NCBI GenBank assembly: GCA_024691665.1
Contig: JAILNJ010000192.1
Span: forward strand, 1 to 24,456
Length of the DNA: 24,456 nt
Direction of reading: 5' to 3'
Source: Gammaproteobacteria bacterium
GTDB taxonomy: Bacteria; Bacillota_I; Bacilli_A; Izemoplasmatales; UBA1188
Shown here: piece by piece, positions 23,554 through 24,456 of the stretch
Layout: every line of letters begins with the position of its first letter
Position numbering within the stretch: position 1 is the stretch's first letter
Program-made: the position numbers and the translations under genes
Notes under the pieces: generated by a model
Database searches by the model: none
What the model was told of the DNA's origin: nothing
The model's input: only the letters and a program-made list of their open reading frames with translations

Positions 23554-24069
23554 TTAAATAACCTCTAATTTTAAATATGATGCATAAAGCATATATTCAT
23601 CTTGAATAGGTAATTCTTCTATTTCATCATAGACTTTATTTAGAAGCGATTCTACTTCTTCTTTATCCGCTTGAGTCATAAAGTAAGTTTTACCCACAAG
23701 CTTCTCATATTTATTAGTTAAATTAAACACTTCAGCGTTTTTAGAATCTAGAAGTTCGTCTAGATCTTTTAATCTTTCATAATAATAAACAACTTCTTGA
23801 TCAAAGAGTAATGTATGAATGTCATTATTATAATATTTATTTAATAAAGCATCTAATTCTTCTATATATAAATATAAGTAATTATATCCTTCTTGGAACA
23901 CATCATCTCTGAGTTTAATCTTAATATCTACATTATTATCAATTAAATACTTTAATACTATATAGATAGGATGAATTAAATCATAAAGAGGCGATGCGTG
24001 TTCTTCTAGGTGTTCTAAGAGGTGTGAATGTTCAGATATAAATCTAATGAAATCTTCACTTCTTTCCAT
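23554..24069 (-). CDS. Hypothetical protein, 171 aa, all-helical
   Basis: I do not recognise the family. The sequence is mostly charged and Leu/Glu/Tyr-rich with helical periodicity (ISEHSHLLEHLEEHASPLY; EELDALLNKYYNNDIHTLLF; RLKDLDELLDSKNAEVFNLT; KEEVESLLNKVYDEIEELP). There is no signal peptide or membrane helix, so it should be cytosolic. The ATG lies one base after the stop of the TldE/PmbA gene, so the two are co-transcribed. It ends one base before the lipoprotein start. A regulatory or adaptor role is possible but not supported. Confidence 0.75.
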   Translation of the reverse strand: MERSEDFIRFISEHSHLLEHLEEHASPLYDLIHPIYIVLKYLIDNNVDIKIKLRDDVFQEGYNYLYLYIEELDALLNKYYNNDIHTLLFDQEVVYYYERLKDLDELLDSKNAEVFNLTNKYEKLVGKTYFMTQADKEEVESLLNKVYDEIEELPIQDEYMLYASYLKLEVI

Positions 24070-24070
24070 A

Positions 24071-24368
24071 TTATAAGCCAGCTACAGCGATACCTTTAAC
24101 TAAAATTGCAGGAGAATCAAATGCATTAGCAAGTTCATTTGATACTTCTTTAACATTGCTTAATAAGTTAAGGAATGAATCAGATACAGTGATTAAAGCT
24201 ACTGGTTCAGCAATCTTTCCATCTCTAATAACGTATCCAGCAGCTTGAACACTGAATTGTCCATTAATAGAGTTAGCGCCTGAATGAAGACCTGCAAGGC
24301 TAGTGATATATAAACCATCTTTAGCTAAAGCGATTACTTCGTCTTTAGTCTTTTTTCCAGTCTTGAAA
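24071..24368 (-). CDS. TldE/PmbA family metalloprotease subunit, C-terminal part only
   Basis: On the minus strand the frame ending at TAA (24071-24073) reads F-K-T-G-K-K-T-K-D-E-V-I, then ALAKDGLYITSLAGLHSGAN, SINGQFSVQAAGYVIRDGKI and a tail ending VKGIAVAGL. This is the conserved C-terminal domain of TldE/PmbA, which works with TldD as a metalloprotease that processes peptides and degrades antitoxins. The zinc site resides on TldD, not TldE. About 97 residues are present; the rest is cut off by the inverted duplication starting at 24369. In-frame stops in the second arm confirm that the frame does not continue there. Confidence 0.85.
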
Positions 24369-24456
24369 TGGAAAAAAGACTAAAGACGAAGTAATCGCTT
24401 TAGCTAAAGATGGTTTATATATCACTAGCCTTGCAGGTCTTCATTCAGGCGCTAAC
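24272..24456. repeat. 88-bp perfect inverted repeat with 9-nt spacer at the window end
   Basis: 24272-24359 and 24369-24456 are exact reverse complements, separated by GTCTTGAAA (24360-24368). The left arm encodes conserved TldE/PmbA residues; the right arm has no coding sense in either the TldE frame or another gene. The most likely explanation is a fold-back artefact of amplification, library preparation or assembly. The repeat may continue past the window edge. Confidence 0.95.

Noticed and set aside
24369..24456. Right arm of the inverted repeat as a plus-strand gene start
   Set aside because: It is the reverse complement of TldE/PmbA coding sequence; a second tldE in opposite orientation sharing exactly these bases is less likely than an artefact.
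24272..24456. Hairpin telomere of a linear replicon
   Set aside because: The axis falls inside a conserved chromosomal gene and would truncate it; nothing else in the window suggests a linear replicon.

Overview
The window is AT-rich bacterial chromosome from a low-GC, Gram-positive-type (Bacillota/Mycoplasmatota-like) organism, probably an uncultured gut-type relative of Erysipelotrichales, RF39 or Acholeplasmatales. The evidence is the codon bias (AGA for Arg, A/T third positions), strong AAGGAGG-type ribosome sites, the Bacillus-like order tilS-hpt-ftsH and YutD/RqcP-family genes. UGA is a stop here (tilS and the 145-aa lipoprotein both end in TGA) and Trp is UGG, so this is not the Mycoplasma code. 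The taxonomic placement is an inference; no rRNA is present.

Layout, left to right. (1) 1-1077: the 5' part of a glycosyltransferase-like gene, a terminator, then tRNA-Leu(GAG) and tRNA-His(GTG), all on the minus strand. (2) 1223-4138: a membrane-bound XRE regulator with a 16-Asp linker and a promoter packed with GTTGC/GCAAC elements, then a divergent EF-G-like GTPase with its own promoter and terminator. (3) 4171-8726, minus: two DHH phosphoesterases (NrnA type), an Ig-like membrane-anchored surface protein whose SD and start codon lie in the loop of a perfect 13-bp inverted repeat, and a translationally coupled KilA-N protein carrying a 20-bp GC-rich palindrome. (4) 8742-14860, minus: a compact housekeeping operon running maf, PAS/degenerate-GGDEF membrane protein, ispD, ispF, yutD-like, nfu, pgi, then across an internal terminator to a threonine-aldolase-like gene and a small hypothetical gene. 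(5) 14929-19127, plus: tilS-hpt-ftsH-rqcP, with a start that looks almost leaderless, ending in a bidirectional terminator shared with (6) a DUF4097-type lipoprotein on minus. (7) 20053-21637, plus: lysS with a near-consensus promoter and a bidirectional terminator. (8) 21646-24368, minus: the end of a TldE/PmbA gene, a helical hypothetical protein, a small lipoprotein and a secreted C39-like cysteine-peptidase-fold protein, apparently one operon.

The last 185 bases form an 88-bp perfect inverted repeat around a 9-nt spacer inside the TldE/PmbA gene. I read this mainly as a sequencing, amplification or assembly fold-back, so sequence beyond about 24368 should not be trusted as chromosomal.

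Most of the window is core metabolism (isoprenoid MEP steps, Fe-S carrier, glycolysis, tRNA modification and charging, purine salvage, proteolysis, ribosome rescue). I found no CRISPR array, insertion sequence, riboswitch or complete prophage. The items that deserve follow-up are the accessory genes (XRE/poly-Asp regulator, surface protein plus KilA-N pair, C39-like/lipoprotein/TldE cluster) and their unusual regulatory DNA. No convincing new defence or mobile system is visible. No gene-free stretch exceeds about 180 bases.
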